Assembly (NCBI RefSeq): GCF_000317285.1 | Contig: NZ_AJLN01000100.1 | Location: 248,001 to 312,000, forward strand | Source of the DNA: Chlorogloeopsis fritschii PCC 6912 | GTDB lineage: Bacteria; Cyanobacteriota; Cyanobacteriia; Cyanobacteriales; Nostocaceae | Direction of reading: 5' to 3' | DNA: 64,000 bases | Part shown: positions 9,105-18,886 of the stretch, piece after piece | Position numbering within the stretch: position 1 is the first letter of the stretch | Layout: each line of letters opens with the position of its first letter | The notes under the pieces: generated by a model | Database searches by the model: none | Seen by the model: only the letters and a program-made list of their open reading frames with translations | Told to the model about the DNA's origin: nothing | Made by a program: the position numbers and the translations under genes

Positions 9105-10679
9105 ATGAACCTGCTTGATTGCATATACCTAATAAAAATCAAAAAACCCGCTGGTCGGCTGATCGTCGCGTTGCTTTTAGTACTAACTTTGAACTGGGGA
9201 TTGCTACCAGAAGTTGCTTGGGCTAGAACTCAAACTCCACCAGCTACTCAAAGTTCAATTCAACCCTATTTAGATCGGGTGATTAAGCAGTTGACGGAAT
9301 TTCGTCTCGATAATGGGATGAAGTTTATTGTCTTAGAACGTCATCAAGCACCAGTGGTTTCTTTTCTTACCTATGCTGATGTCGGTGGTGTAGACGAACC
9401 AGATGGGAAAACTGGTGTAGCACACTTTCTAGAACATTTGGCTTTTAAAGGGACAACACGGATTGGTACAGTAGATTACAAAGCAGAAAAGCCGCTACTA
9501 GATCGGTTGGATCAGTTAGCTGCTCAAATACAAAGCGCAAAAACTGCTGGTAATAAAGATGAGGTTGCCCAATTAACAACTGAATTTGAGAAAGTGGAAG
9601 CACAAGCCGCCAAGCTAGTCAAGCAAAATGATTTGGGGCGGATTGTAGAACAGGCAGGAGGCGTAGGCTTAAATGCCAATACTTCTAGTGAAGCTACTCG
9701 TTATTTTTACAGCTTCCCTGCTAACAAGTTGGAATTGTGGATGTCACTGGAATCGGAGCGATTTCTCGAACCTGTATTTCGGGAGTTTTATAAAGAAAAA
9801 GATGTGATTTTGGAGGAGCGACGCCTGCGGGTGGAAAATTCACCAATTGGCATGATGATTGAAAAGTTTAATGATGCAGCTTTTACAGTTCATCCTTACA
9901 GACGCCCAGTAATTGGTTACGACGAAGATATCCGCAATTTGACAAGAGAAGATGTACAACAGTTTTTTGATACGCACTATGTACCGAGCAATTTAACCAT
10001 GGCTGTTGTCGGAGATGTCAACCCTGCTGAAGTTAAAAGGCTGGCGCAAGTTTATTTTGGGCGTTACAAAGCTAAAGCAAAAGCTGATGGGCAGATACCA
10101 ACAGAACCAAAGCAAACACAAACGCGAGAAGTGACTTTAAAGTTAAATTCTCAGCCTTGGTATTTGGAAGGCTACCACCGCCCAGCAATTACCCATCCAG
10201 ACAATGCAGTCTATGACATTATTGGTAGATTGCTCAGTGACGGACGAACATCACGATTATATAAATCTTTAGTCGAAAAGCAGCGATTAGCTCTTTCTGC
10301 ACAGGGCTTTAGTGGATTTCCAGGAGATAAGTATCCAAATCTGATGTTATTTTATGCTCTCACCGCTCCCGGTCACACGGTTGATGAAGTGGCAGTGGCT
10401 TTGCGCAAAGAAATTGACTCTTTGAGAACTGAACCTGTGTCGGCGACGGAGTTGGATCGAGTTAAAACACAAGCTAGAGCAGAATTATTACGATCGCTTG
10501 ATTCTAATATGGGCATGGCACAGCAGTTGTTGGAGTATGAGGTAAAAACTGGCTCTTGGCGAAATTTGTTCAAACAGTTGAATCAACTGGAGGCTGTAAC
10601 GGCTGCTGATGTTCAGCGAGTAGCAAAGGCGACGTTTACGCCCCAAAACCGTACTATTGGCAAGCTGTTATCGCAATAG
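9105..10679 (+). CDS. M16 zinc peptidase, catalytic member, exported
   Basis: About 524 residues. A hydrophobic N-terminal signal (GRLIVALLLVLTLNWGLLPEVAWA) ends at a likely AWA cleavage site, so it acts in the periplasm or outer compartment. The inverted zinc motif HFLEH (HxxEH) is intact in the first M16 domain, followed by the distal Glu region; a Lys/Gln-rich insertion of about 50 residues follows the LAFKGT segment. The second domain has the R...Y segment (SDGRTSRLYKSLVEKQRL). I chose ATG 9105 (MNLLDC); a TTG at 9072 is in frame but unneeded. It precedes a second M16 gene with an 11-base gap or less, so they form an operon and probably a heterodimer. Confidence 0.88.
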   Translation: MNLLDCIYLIKIKKPAGRLIVALLLVLTLNWGLLPEVAWARTQTPPATQSSIQPYLDRVIKQLTEFRLDNGMKFIVLERHQAPVVSFLTYADVGGVDEPDGKTGVAHFLEHLAFKGTTRIGTVDYKAEKPLLDRLDQLAAQIQSAKTAGNKDEVAQLTTEFEKVEAQAAKLVKQNDLGRIVEQAGGVGLNANTSSEATRYFYSFPANKLELWMSLESERFLEPVFREFYKEKDVILEERRLRVENSPIGMMIEKFNDAAFTVHPYRRPVIGYDEDIRNLTREDVQQFFDTHYVPSNLTMAVVGDVNPAEVKRLAQVYFGRYKAKAKADGQIPTEPKQTQTREVTLKLNSQPWYLEGYHRPAITHPDNAVYDIIGRLLSDGRTSRLYKSLVEKQRLALSAQGFSGFPGDKYPNLMLFYALTAPGHTVDEVAVALRKEIDSLRTEPVSATELDRVKTQARAELLRSLDSNMGMAQQLLEYEVKTGSWRNLFKQLNQLEAVTAADVQRVAKATFTPQNRTIGKLLSQ

Positions 10680-10689
10680 AGATTGGGGT

Positions 10690-12240
10690 ATGCCAAGGAA
10701 TACAAATATGAACAGGTATAAGGGAACTGGCAAAAAGCAGATGAACATCCACAATTTGAAGTTCAAAATCCCAGATGGGAAAAGATTTGTATATGCATTG
10801 GTTGTTGCTTTTGCCTTTGTACTTTTGACTTTTAATTTTTCTTGGGCGGCAACTGTGGCAAAACACTATACAGAGTTGGAGTTTGCCCCACTGCCTGAGG
10901 TGAAGTTGCCGAAGTATGAGCGATATGTGCTCAATAACGGTATGGTAGTTTATTTGATGGAAGACCGTGAACTGCCGTTGGTAAAGGGTACAGCACTAAT
11001 TCGTACAGGCGATCGCCTAGAGCCAGCAGATAAAGTTGGTTTGGCACAGTTAACAGGCACTGTGATGCGCACTGGCGGAACCGCAAAGCATACAGCAGAC
11101 GAGCTTAACCAGATTTTAGAACAACGAGCCGCCTCAGTAGAAACTAGTATTAATGAAGTTGTAGGTACTGCTAGTTTTGACTCTCTGAGTGAAGATGTAG
11201 AAACAGTGGTGGGGTTGTTTGCCGAAGTATTGCAAGAGCCTGTGTTTGCTGAAGATAAATTAGAATTAGCAAAGACGCAAGAACGTGGTAGAATTTCTCG
11301 TCGCAATGATAGTCCAGATGAGATTGCTCAACGGGAATTTAAAAAATTAATCTACGGTGAGGATAGCCCCTACGGACGCACCACAGAGTATGCAACACTG
11401 AATAGTATCTCCCGCGAAGATTTGGTGAAGTTTAAAGGGCAGTACTTCTACCCCAACAACATGATTTTGGGGATTGTGGGAGATTTTGAACCCAAGAAAA
11501 TGAAAGCGCTGATTCAAGCCAAATTTGGTGAGTGGAAACCCAATCCAAATTCAACTAAACTTCAATTGCCAAAAGTAACGCAAGCTAAAAGCAGCGGCGT
11601 TTTTGTTGTCAATCAACCACAACTAACTCAGAGTAATATTCTGATTGGGCATTTGGGTGGACAGTTTAACAGCCCCGACTATCCGGCGCTAGATGTGTTA
11701 AATGGGGTATTAAATGGGTTTGGCGGGCGTTTGTTTAATGAAGTGCGATCGCGCCAAGGTTTAGCTTACTCGGTTTACGGCGCTTGGAGTCCTCGCTATG
11801 ACTTTCCTGGTATATTTATAGCTGGTGGACAAACGCGATCAGATGCTACCGTACAGTTTGTCAAAGCACTGCAAGCAGAAATTAAGCGCTTGCAAACTCA
11901 ACCAGTAACGCCCAAAGAATTGGCTTTTGCAAAAGAGTCTACTCTCAACTCGTTTGTTTTCAATTTTGAAGATCCTGCTCAAACCTTGTTGCGACTGATG
12001 CGGTACGAATATTATGGCTACCCTAGTGATTTTCTGTTCCGCTATCAAAAAGCCGTAGCAGCAACCACAGCAGCAGATGTGCAGCGAGTAGCCAAGCAAT
12101 ATCTCAAACCAGAAAATTTGGTAACTCTGGTAGTAGGAAATCAAACTGCTATTAAACCGCCACTGACACAGCTAGCTACACAAGTAACGCCCATTGATGT
12201 GACAATTCCTGGTTCAACACAACCCCAAGCAAAAAATTAA
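10690..12240 (+). CDS. M16 peptidase-like protein lacking the zinc motif
   Basis: About 516 residues with a signal peptide (FVYALVVAFAFVLLTFNFSWA). At the position of the HxxEH zinc site the sequence reads GLAQLTGTVM, so the protein cannot bind zinc in the usual way. The C-terminal domain keeps the conserved R...Y pair (VRSRQGLAYSVYGAW). This is the pattern of the non-catalytic subunit in heterodimeric bacterial M16B proteases; partnership with the upstream catalytic gene is inferred from that knowledge and from adjacency. The start is uncertain: ATG 10690, 10708 and 10741 are all in frame and all leave the signal peptide intact; 10690 is used here. Confidence 0.85.
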   Translation: MPRNTNMNRYKGTGKKQMNIHNLKFKIPDGKRFVYALVVAFAFVLLTFNFSWAATVAKHYTELEFAPLPEVKLPKYERYVLNNGMVVYLMEDRELPLVKGTALIRTGDRLEPADKVGLAQLTGTVMRTGGTAKHTADELNQILEQRAASVETSINEVVGTASFDSLSEDVETVVGLFAEVLQEPVFAEDKLELAKTQERGRISRRNDSPDEIAQREFKKLIYGEDSPYGRTTEYATLNSISREDLVKFKGQYFYPNNMILGIVGDFEPKKMKALIQAKFGEWKPNPNSTKLQLPKVTQAKSSGVFVVNQPQLTQSNILIGHLGGQFNSPDYPALDVLNGVLNGFGGRLFNEVRSRQGLAYSVYGAWSPRYDFPGIFIAGGQTRSDATVQFVKALQAEIKRLQTQPVTPKELAFAKESTLNSFVFNFEDPAQTLLRLMRYEYYGYPSDFLFRYQKAVAATTAADVQRVAKQYLKPENLVTLVVGNQTAIKPPLTQLATQVTPIDVTIPGSTQPQAKN

Positions 12241-12300
12241 TAGAGTTTGCTTTTTGAACTATCTGAGGCAAAAAATTACCCGCATCTCTCTTTTTATTAA

Positions 12301-12333
12301 AAAACCCCTCTTCTGTGTTGGAGAGGGGTGTTT
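12301..12333. terminator. Bidirectional terminator-like hairpin
   Basis: AAAACCCCTC, a 12-base loop, then GAGGGGTGTTTT: a GC stem flanked by A and T tracts on both sides. It lies between the converging M16 gene and the small exported protein gene and can serve both. Confidence 0.75.
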
Positions 12334-12349
12334 TGTAAAAAAAGAAGAA

Positions 12350-12727
12350 TCAAAACCAACCACAGTTTGTGCTGGTGTATGGCTTATATACATTAGGAAC
12401 GATTTGTTTTTGCCCAGCAAATTCCCTTCGGTAAAACCCATCATCAAAACCACGAGCAAATTCGCCCCCAGCAGTACGTGGTTTGTAAGCCTTTCCTTGT
12501 TTAGCTCTCTGACTTCCTTGACGGTAACCATCAGCATAAGCTTGAGGATGATAGGCAGGATCTTCATCAACAAACCATCGAGTAACCGGATGGCAGTATC
12601 TCAATGGATATATAGGATACGGGTGATAATAAGAGTAACGCCGATGAGCTTGGGCTGGTTGATTGCTGACAAGTAATCCAGTAGTAGTAGCTAAAGCTAC
12701 TACACTAGCCATAATCATTTTTTTCAT
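12350..12727 (-). CDS. Small exported protein, hypothetical
   Basis: 125 residues with a clear signal peptide (MKKMIMASVVALATTTGLLVSNQPAQA, cleavage after AQA). The mature part is rich in His, Tyr and Pro at its start (RRYSYYHPYPIYP) and then has a segment typical of bacterial Gly/Tyr-rich repeats (ADGYRQGSQRAKQGK, FARGFDDGFYRREF). No catalytic motif and no family recognised. A ribosome site (GGAGG in the minus direction just before 12727) supports the ATG. It converges on the M16 operon and shares its terminator. Confidence 0.75.
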   Translation of the reverse strand: MKKMIMASVVALATTTGLLVSNQPAQAHRRYSYYHPYPIYPLRYCHPVTRWFVDEDPAYHPQAYADGYRQGSQRAKQGKAYKPRTAGGEFARGFDDGFYRREFAGQKQIVPNVYKPYTSTNCGWF

Positions 12728-12977
12728 AAAATTAGCCTCCAGAGTTCATTAACTCTAGATGCTTTTAAGATATCGTTCAGAAAATATCGACGACATCACC
12801 TGAAAGGGTGAGCGATCGCTTCGGCTGCCATCGCTCAAAACCAACCGTCGCTAACACTGCACGAGCGATCGCCTATGAAAACAATAATAATGAGTTTCAA
12901 AATTGGCTTCTTAACTACAAGCCCTCTCAAAAAATAGTCTACCCTAGTTAGGGAAAATGATTGTCAAGGGTTGATGT

Positions 12978-13451
12978 ATGAATGCAACCCTCAAAACCTC
13001 CGCAATAGTCGCAGGAGATAATATTGTGAGTAGCCTGGGCAAAAAAAGATTAGAAGTTGCTTTAGCGATCGCCACTTGCGCGATCGGTAGTGGTGGTGCT
13101 TCAGCAGCGCCAACCCCTGGCATCGAAGTTCCAAAACAGGTAGTTTTAACTGCCTCCGATATTGCCATGTACACTTCGATCTGGAAAATCTATTTTCAAG
13201 AAGATTTATCAGATAAAAATGTCATAGAAATGCTGGCAGAATTAGGTTTAGTAACGGTAGCAGCAGCAGGTACAGCTTATGTTGTTTCTAAAGTTAGCAC
13301 CGCTGTATTATGTGAAATTACAGACTGGCTTGGGCCGATGGGGTGGGCAGTTGGAGCAGCGATCGCAGGTTCTCTGACAGGTTTATTTGGAGCTGCTTGG
13401 GCAGTATATTGCGATTATCTTTTCTGTCAAAAACAACCTCAACCTGTTTAA
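12978..13451 (+). CDS. Small membrane protein, hypothetical
   Basis: 157 residues. Hydrophobic segments lie at about 28-45, 87-110 and 117-145, the last with Gly/Ala spacing (GWAVGAAIAGSLTGLFGAAWAVY) typical of packed membrane helices. This resembles small glycine-zipper membrane proteins, but no family is recognised. Four Cys are present, near the helix ends. The ATG at 12978 follows AAGGG by about eight bases. The upstream spacer (12728-12977) contains two HIP1 sites. Confidence 0.6.
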   Translation: MNATLKTSAIVAGDNIVSSLGKKRLEVALAIATCAIGSGGASAAPTPGIEVPKQVVLTASDIAMYTSIWKIYFQEDLSDKNVIEMLAELGLVTVAAAGTAYVVSKVSTAVLCEITDWLGPMGWAVGAAIAGSLTGLFGAAWAVYCDYLFCQKQPQPV

Positions 13452-13760
13452 CGGTACGTTAAAACAGTATCACTACGGGTACAAAAATCTTATGGCCGGA
13501 TTGGGATAATACAATCAGTTGTAAATGGCGAACTGAACTGTATAGCTGTTCGCCATGCTCTTTAAGTTCATTGCAGAGTTAAGTGAGGGCAAATAACCTT
13601 TGCAAGCTCACCAAGTTCTTTTGTCAATCTGCTCCAAGTCAGTCTTAGCTTACTGGCGTATGCTTTTTGTTGTGCTGATCTTGCAGGACTTGAGTTACGC
13701 TTGAGGGTGCAATATAGGGAAAACTGATTTTTGGGATCAAAGCAACCTTCAGCTTATCTT
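13452..13760. other. Intergenic region, 309 bases, with hairpin
   Basis: Contains a 9-base inverted repeat ATGGCGAAC/GTTCGCCAT at 13525-13556 with a 14-base loop and a weak T-rich follow-up, which may terminate the preceding gene. Nothing else is recognised. Confidence 0.5.
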
Positions 13761-14039
13761 ATGACAGACTCCAGTTCAAATGACAATCCTGAACTACTCT
13801 CTGTAGCCCAAACTGCAAAGCTACTTAGTGTAACCCGTCAGCGAGTTCACGACTTAATTAAGAATGGTCAGATTATAGCTCGCAAACTTGGGCGCTACTA
13901 CTATGCCGATCCACCCTTTAATCTTGGTAAAGAATTCAGTGTGCTAATGATTGGGAGGAAAATTCTTTACGGGTTGGGTGGGGTTGCGATCCCCATCCAT
14001 ACCTGTCTGTATCTCCAGTTCAAGGACAATTTGATATAA
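13761..14039 (+). CDS. Excisionase-type helix-turn-helix protein, probably truncated
   Basis: 92 residues from ATG 13761. Residues about 10-52 match the excisionase/MerR-like DNA-binding domain used by many cyanobacterial small regulators (LLSVAQTAKLLSVTRQRVHDLIKNGQIIARKLGRYYY). After YYYADPP the sequence stops looking like a protein of this family, so the tail of about 35 residues may come from a frameshift or loss of the normal end. No integrase or other phage gene is nearby, which argues against a functional excisionase and for a stray regulator or toxin-antitoxin remnant. Confidence 0.55.
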   Translation: MTDSSSNDNPELLSVAQTAKLLSVTRQRVHDLIKNGQIIARKLGRYYYADPPFNLGKEFSVLMIGRKILYGLGGVAIPIHTCLYLQFKDNLI

Positions 14040-14101
14040 ATCTCCGACTACTCCTATCGAAAGGCTAACGCCTACAGGCGTCAGCCCAATTTAAGAAAAT
14101 A

Positions 14102-16849
14102 TCAACCCAACTGATTCAAATAACAACCAACATCAACGCCTAACTTCTGCCCTAACTTCAACAATTGACGGCATCTAGTTAAATCCTCATTTTTTCCAAT
14201 TTCCAAGTTGTACTGGGATGGAATTTGATTTTGCAGACAATTCCAATAAAGTTCTTGAGAGCGAGCTAAGGAAATGCCGATATTTAGCTGATACGCTACA
14301 TCAATCAACCTTTCCAACCGCAACAAATCTGCATCAAAGGTACCGTTAGCATCGTGTAACAGTTGCCAAAGCAATCGCAAAATGATCTGCTCTAGCATCT
14401 GCTTGCCTTGGAGGTTATTCAACCGACAGCGCAAATGTTTTGCTTCGTTCGCGATCGCTTCTAATTCCACTATATAATTCATGCTTAATTGCAGTTCGGT
14501 TAGCTCTTGCTCTAGCGATCGCAATGTTGTCATACATCGATAACCCAAGGCAATTTCTGCTGCTACCTGCAACTCTTGCGGTGCTTCTAGCCCATCCCGG
14601 TGGAACGCCATTAACACACCATAATTGTCTCGATATGTTTGTGTGTAAAGCTGATCTAAACGAGACAGAGTTTCCTGACTGAGCAGTTGCATCAGGCGGT
14701 AACGTTCCTCAGCAAAGAGATTTTCTAGGCCAAATGCCTGATCCCCAAACAACTGCATCATGACTGCAATCGTGCGAGCTGCACTAGCTTGTTGCATAGA
14801 CGCTAACAGTTTTTCTTTGAGTTGACTGTAAGCACGTCTTCCCTGAAATGGTTGAATGCAACAGTGAAAATCCCACCCTCCTAAATGTAGAACTGCAAAC
14901 ACCAAATGTTCGCTTTCCCATGTAATTTCTGACACCAGTTTCAAATGACCTATTGCCATTGTTAACGATCCCAAGCGTTGTAGCTGGTAATCTTGCTCGT
15001 GAAGATTGTAGCAATAGACGCGCTTTTGATAGAGGTGGTGATGTTTTGCGGCACCATTGTTTGCCGCTACTCCATTACGGGTTTCGGCTTTGTGATTGTT
15101 AAATAATGAAGCGATCGCATAGTGGGCAGCAACTTGCTTAAAGGTAATCTGCGAAGTCATCACTAGTTGGCGATATACTTCGCCACCGTGTTTGAACAGA
15201 TCGACATTACTGGGAGCAAGAGTGAGGCGCTTGAGAAAACCTTTTTCTAATTGCACTCCTGCCACATCTCCTGCTAGTTCCAAGGCACGAGCCGCATAAC
15301 GTAGAATCTGCGTTCCTTCTGGGCGTGAGATTTCTTCAAAAAACCAGCCGCAACTAGTAAACATCAGTAACGCGTGACGCTGCATTTCCAATAAGCGCAA
15401 AGCATCTACTCGTTCTGCATCCGATAATTTGTGGTTTTGATGGCGATAGAGGAAGCGGTGAACATTGGCAGGAGAGCGATCGCGAATTACTTCTATATAT
15501 TCATCTCGTGCTTGCCAGGGATCGTTAAAAAACAGTTTGCCATGTTCTTCATATACTTCTATAAGTTGATCCCGCAGCCAATTTAAAGTATTTCTTAACG
15601 GGCGACGCCATAGTTGATGCCACTCGCCGCCGCCACCGCAACCGCAGTTATCTTGCCATCTATCAACACCGTGGGCGCAACTCCAAGCAGTGACTGGTTT
15701 TAATTCCACTTCCCAAGTGGGAGGATTTAAGCTCAGATAGTGGGCAAAATTCGTAACTTCCCAGCCCTGACGGGGAAACTCTTCTATAAAAGCGTAAGCT
15801 AAAGTTTTTTCGGTTCCTCCCTTGTGGTGTCCAAAGGTTTCTCCATCTGTTGCCACAGAAATTAATTGGGCGGGGCGATGATCCCCGCGTACTGCTGCAC
15901 CAACCCGCCCCATTAAGTGATGGGAATTGAATAAGACGTCGCTAAATCCCATGTCGCGCGAGATCGGGCCATCATAGAAGAATATATCAATGTAAGGCAG
16001 AGATTCGGGATCGCTGGATGCGCAGCTCCCATCATTTTCCGTGTCTTCATCTCTAGGAGACAAAGAAACCGCACTCAACGGTGAGGATGCAGTGCTAAGT
16101 GTAGATTTGAGATAGCAACGATAGGGGCGTGTGGGATCAATTTGACTACCACCAACTTCGTGCCATTCTGGATGAGGATTTTCATGGGTAGGTAGGAGGC
16201 GGCAGCGCTGGGCTTGCGAAGGAGCCAGAACAATAAAGCGAATGCCTTCTTTGACTAAAGCTTCTAGAGTTGGGTAGTCTACAGCAGTTTCCGCCAACCA
16301 CATTCCTTCGGGATCGCGTCCAAATCGGGATCGGAAGTCTGCTTTGCCCCAGCGAATCTGCGTGTATTTATCACGCTCGTTAGCAAGAGGCATGATGATG
16401 TGGTTGTATACTTGCGCGATCGCATTGCCATGTCCATTCAAGCGATCGCAACTTTTGCGATCTGCCTCCAAGATTCGCTGATAAACTTCGACATCGTGGC
16501 GCTCTAACCATGACATCAATGTTGGGCCGATATTAAAGCTCAAATACTCGTAATTATTTACGATCCCCAGTACTTCTCCTCGATCGTTTAACACCCTAGC
16601 AAAGGCATTAGGGCGATAGCACTCGTGGTGAATTCGCTCATTCCAGTCATGGAAAGGTGCTGCTCCTCCTTGGCGCTCAATCGCATCCAAATAAGGATTT
16701 TCCCGTGGTGGCTGGTAAAAATGGCCGTGTACAGTGACGTAAACACCCGTAGCCAGTTTCCTGTTTTCAGGCATTTTCGTGGGTTTAGTATTTTCTTGCG
16801 ATGTCAAATTTGCGCCAGCACCGGCTGGCAGTTCAGCAGCAGAAGTCAT
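14102..16849 (-). CDS. GH57-family glycoside hydrolase with DUF3536
   Basis: 915 residues. The N-terminal half is a family 57 glycosidase: GHFYQPPRENPYLD (HxHxxQP motif, about residue 38), then EGMWLAETAVD carrying the Glu expected as nucleophile, and SVATDGETFGHHKGG carrying the Asp expected as acid/base. The C-terminal half is the DUF3536 region. GH57 enzymes act on alpha-glucans (amylase, branching, amylopullulanase), so a role in glycogen metabolism is likely but the exact reaction is not readable. A Ser/Pro/Asp-rich insertion (about 258-285) separates two motifs. The gene stands alone, with 500 bases of AT-rich spacer upstream. Confidence 0.88.
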   Translation of the reverse strand: MTSAAELPAGAGANLTSQENTKPTKMPENRKLATGVYVTVHGHFYQPPRENPYLDAIERQGGAAPFHDWNERIHHECYRPNAFARVLNDRGEVLGIVNNYEYLSFNIGPTLMSWLERHDVEVYQRILEADRKSCDRLNGHGNAIAQVYNHIIMPLANERDKYTQIRWGKADFRSRFGRDPEGMWLAETAVDYPTLEALVKEGIRFIVLAPSQAQRCRLLPTHENPHPEWHEVGGSQIDPTRPYRCYLKSTLSTASSPLSAVSLSPRDEDTENDGSCASSDPESLPYIDIFFYDGPISRDMGFSDVLFNSHHLMGRVGAAVRGDHRPAQLISVATDGETFGHHKGGTEKTLAYAFIEEFPRQGWEVTNFAHYLSLNPPTWEVELKPVTAWSCAHGVDRWQDNCGCGGGGEWHQLWRRPLRNTLNWLRDQLIEVYEEHGKLFFNDPWQARDEYIEVIRDRSPANVHRFLYRHQNHKLSDAERVDALRLLEMQRHALLMFTSCGWFFEEISRPEGTQILRYAARALELAGDVAGVQLEKGFLKRLTLAPSNVDLFKHGGEVYRQLVMTSQITFKQVAAHYAIASLFNNHKAETRNGVAANNGAAKHHHLYQKRVYCYNLHEQDYQLQRLGSLTMAIGHLKLVSEITWESEHLVFAVLHLGGWDFHCCIQPFQGRRAYSQLKEKLLASMQQASAARTIAVMMQLFGDQAFGLENLFAEERYRLMQLLSQETLSRLDQLYTQTYRDNYGVLMAFHRDGLEAPQELQVAAEIALGYRCMTTLRSLEQELTELQLSMNYIVELEAIANEAKHLRCRLNNLQGKQMLEQIILRLLWQLLHDANGTFDADLLRLERLIDVAYQLNIGISLARSQELYWNCLQNQIPSQYNLEIGKNEDLTRCRQLLKLGQKLGVDVGCYLNQLG

Positions 16850-17366
16850 GTAGTGTTATCCAAAATCAAGAATACTTGCAGTTGTGCCGACAAAGAACGA
16901 TCCATCTACCTTTTATAGCGGCATCCTACAAATGTTAGCTTAGATAAAATCTATAAGAACAGATGCAAATTGGAAAAAAAGCTATCTGAGTATTGGAGAT
17001 AGTCTAGATTAACAAGCAGCCTTTTTCCCCGAAACTAGGCAGGAACAAGCCATTGAAAAAGTCCATAATTGAATGAGTTTTTCATTGGCAGTGCTACAAA
17101 ATTTAATTGTCTTTTAATATATTAAGCATATTTGATGGTGTAACATCTCCGGAAAATTAAAAACTTTTATAACAAAAAGTTACAAATGCTCAGTAAAAAG
17201 CAACCTAATTTTATAAACCTTGCTGTCAATACTGAAATAAGAAAATTTTTGAATAACTAAACCCCTATTTAAGAGTATTCTGGAGTCTGCAATCAGACTC
17301 ACCTATTGAATTTTTGAAATTCTGCGTTAAGGTTGTCCATAGTTAACAGCCAACAGCTTTGGGCTT
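16850..17366. other. Intergenic region, 517 bases
   Basis: Divergent spacer between the GH57 gene and the cation antiporter gene. It is AT-rich (especially 17080-17270) and should hold both promoters. No repeat, hairpin or RNA gene is recognised. Confidence 0.5.
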
Positions 17367-17384
17367 TTGGTTGTAGATACATCT

Positions 17385-18506
17385 GTGACTGATACCCTCA
17401 AATTGAAATGGCAAATGTCAGGTAAAAATCTTCTCTTTTTAATTTTGTTACTGTTTATCCCCATTTCCTTGGCGGCTCACTTTTTAGAATGGGGAGATTT
17501 AATAGTTTTCATCACAGCTGGGTTAGCAATTCTACCCTTGGCAGCTTGGATGGGTACAGCCACAGAAGAAATAGCTGTAGTAGTTGGCCCTACACTAGGG
17601 GGATTCTTAAATGCTACCTTTGGTAATGCAACAGAATTAATTATTGCTCTAGTTGCCTTAAAAGCTGGATATGTGAATGTAGTCAAAGCTAGTATTACCG
17701 GTTCGATTATAGGTAACTTACTACTGGTAATGGGACTAGCGATGCTGTTGGGGGGACTGCGTTACAAAGAGCAGACATTTCAGCCGATTGTGGCACGAAT
17801 GAATGCTGCTGCAATGAATTTAGCTGTGGTTGCTATTTTGTTGCCAACAGCGATGGATTTTACTTCGCCAGGAATTGATGAAAAAACACTGCAAAATTTG
17901 TCCTTAGCAGTGGCTGTAGTATTAATTCTCGTCTATGCCTTGACTCTGCTGTTTTCTATGAAAACCCATTCTTATCTTTACGAAGTGGGAGTAGCAGAAA
18001 CAGAGGCTCTAGAAACTTCTCATGAAAAACCCAATGTTTTGTTATGGGTTGGGGTATTGTTAGTATGTACACTTCTGGTGGCATTCGAGTCAGAATTACT
18101 CGTGGATTCTTTGGAAGTTGCCACCTCCCAACTCGGTTTGACAGCATTGTTTACAGGGGTGATCCTCGTGCCGATCATAGGTAATGCTGCTGAACACGCC
18201 ACAGCCGTCACCGTGGCAATGAAAGATAAGATGGATCTTTCTCTTTCGGTTGCAGTGGGATCGAGTATGCAGATTGCCTTGTTTGTCGCACCTGTGTTAG
18301 TGATTGCGGGGCGATTGCTCGGACAACCGATGGATTTGGATTTTAATCCCTTTGAATTAGTTGCTGTAGCTGTCTCGGTTTTGATTGCCAACACCATTAG
18401 TTCTGATGGCAAATCAAACTGGCTAGAAGGTACTTTATTGTTAGCTGCCTACACAGTTTTGGGATTTGCTTTTTACTTCCATCCAGTGGTTGATGGCATG
18501 GGATAG
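17385..18506 (+). CDS. Calcium/proton antiporter (CaCA family, CAX type)
   Basis: An integral membrane exchanger of about 370 residues with some eleven hydrophobic segments. The two diagnostic acidic alpha-repeat motifs are present: FGNATELIIALVALKAG in the first half and GNAAEHATAVTVAMKDK in the second, the pattern of the CAX branch that exports Ca2+ in exchange for protons. An acidic loop in the middle (EVGVAETEALETSHE) separates the halves. The start is uncertain: GTG 17385 is used; TTG 17367 and ATG 17415 are in frame and none has a good ribosome site. A terminator hairpin follows at 18531. Confidence 0.88.
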   Translation: MTDTLKLKWQMSGKNLLFLILLLFIPISLAAHFLEWGDLIVFITAGLAILPLAAWMGTATEEIAVVVGPTLGGFLNATFGNATELIIALVALKAGYVNVVKASITGSIIGNLLLVMGLAMLLGGLRYKEQTFQPIVARMNAAAMNLAVVAILLPTAMDFTSPGIDEKTLQNLSLAVAVVLILVYALTLLFSMKTHSYLYEVGVAETEALETSHEKPNVLLWVGVLLVCTLLVAFESELLVDSLEVATSQLGLTALFTGVILVPIIGNAAEHATAVTVAMKDKMDLSLSVAVGSSMQIALFVAPVLVIAGRLLGQPMDLDFNPFELVAVAVSVLIANTISSDGKSNWLEGTLLLAAYTVLGFAFYFHPVVDGMG

Positions 18507-18530
18507 TAGAAATTAACTAGAAAGTGCTGT

Positions 18531-18552
18531 AGACGCCCATAGGGCGTCTTTG
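18531..18552 (+). terminator. Hairpin terminator after the antiporter gene
   Basis: AGACGCCC, three bases, GGGCGTCT, then TTG. Eight-base perfect stem 25 bases past the stop codon; the T tract is short, so efficiency is uncertain. Confidence 0.6.
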
Positions 18553-18886
18553 CGTATATAGAGTATTCTACTGCAAAGATTTTGACAGCCCCGACATCGT
18601 TGATGAACTTAATAGCTTGAGTTGCAGGATGACATTGTGTCCGCTTAAAGACTTATCATTAAGGCTGACGCGGGGACACGGAGACAAAAAGACGCGGAGA
18701 AATTTTAATCGTAATTGATTAGCCGAACTTGATATGATACTAAGATTTGATAGTGGTTATGAGCCTGCCTTTTAATTCTAATGCTGGCGCTTGAGAAAAC
18801 TTGCATTACACCACAACGAACCAGTAAACTTCTTGCAAAGGTTAGTCAGTTGCTTTCATTACAACTATCACTTTCTGAGGTTTTCA

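Noticed and set aside
13761-14039. Functional excisionase of a prophage
   Set aside because: There is no integrase, attachment site pair or phage gene nearby, and the C terminus does not continue the family.
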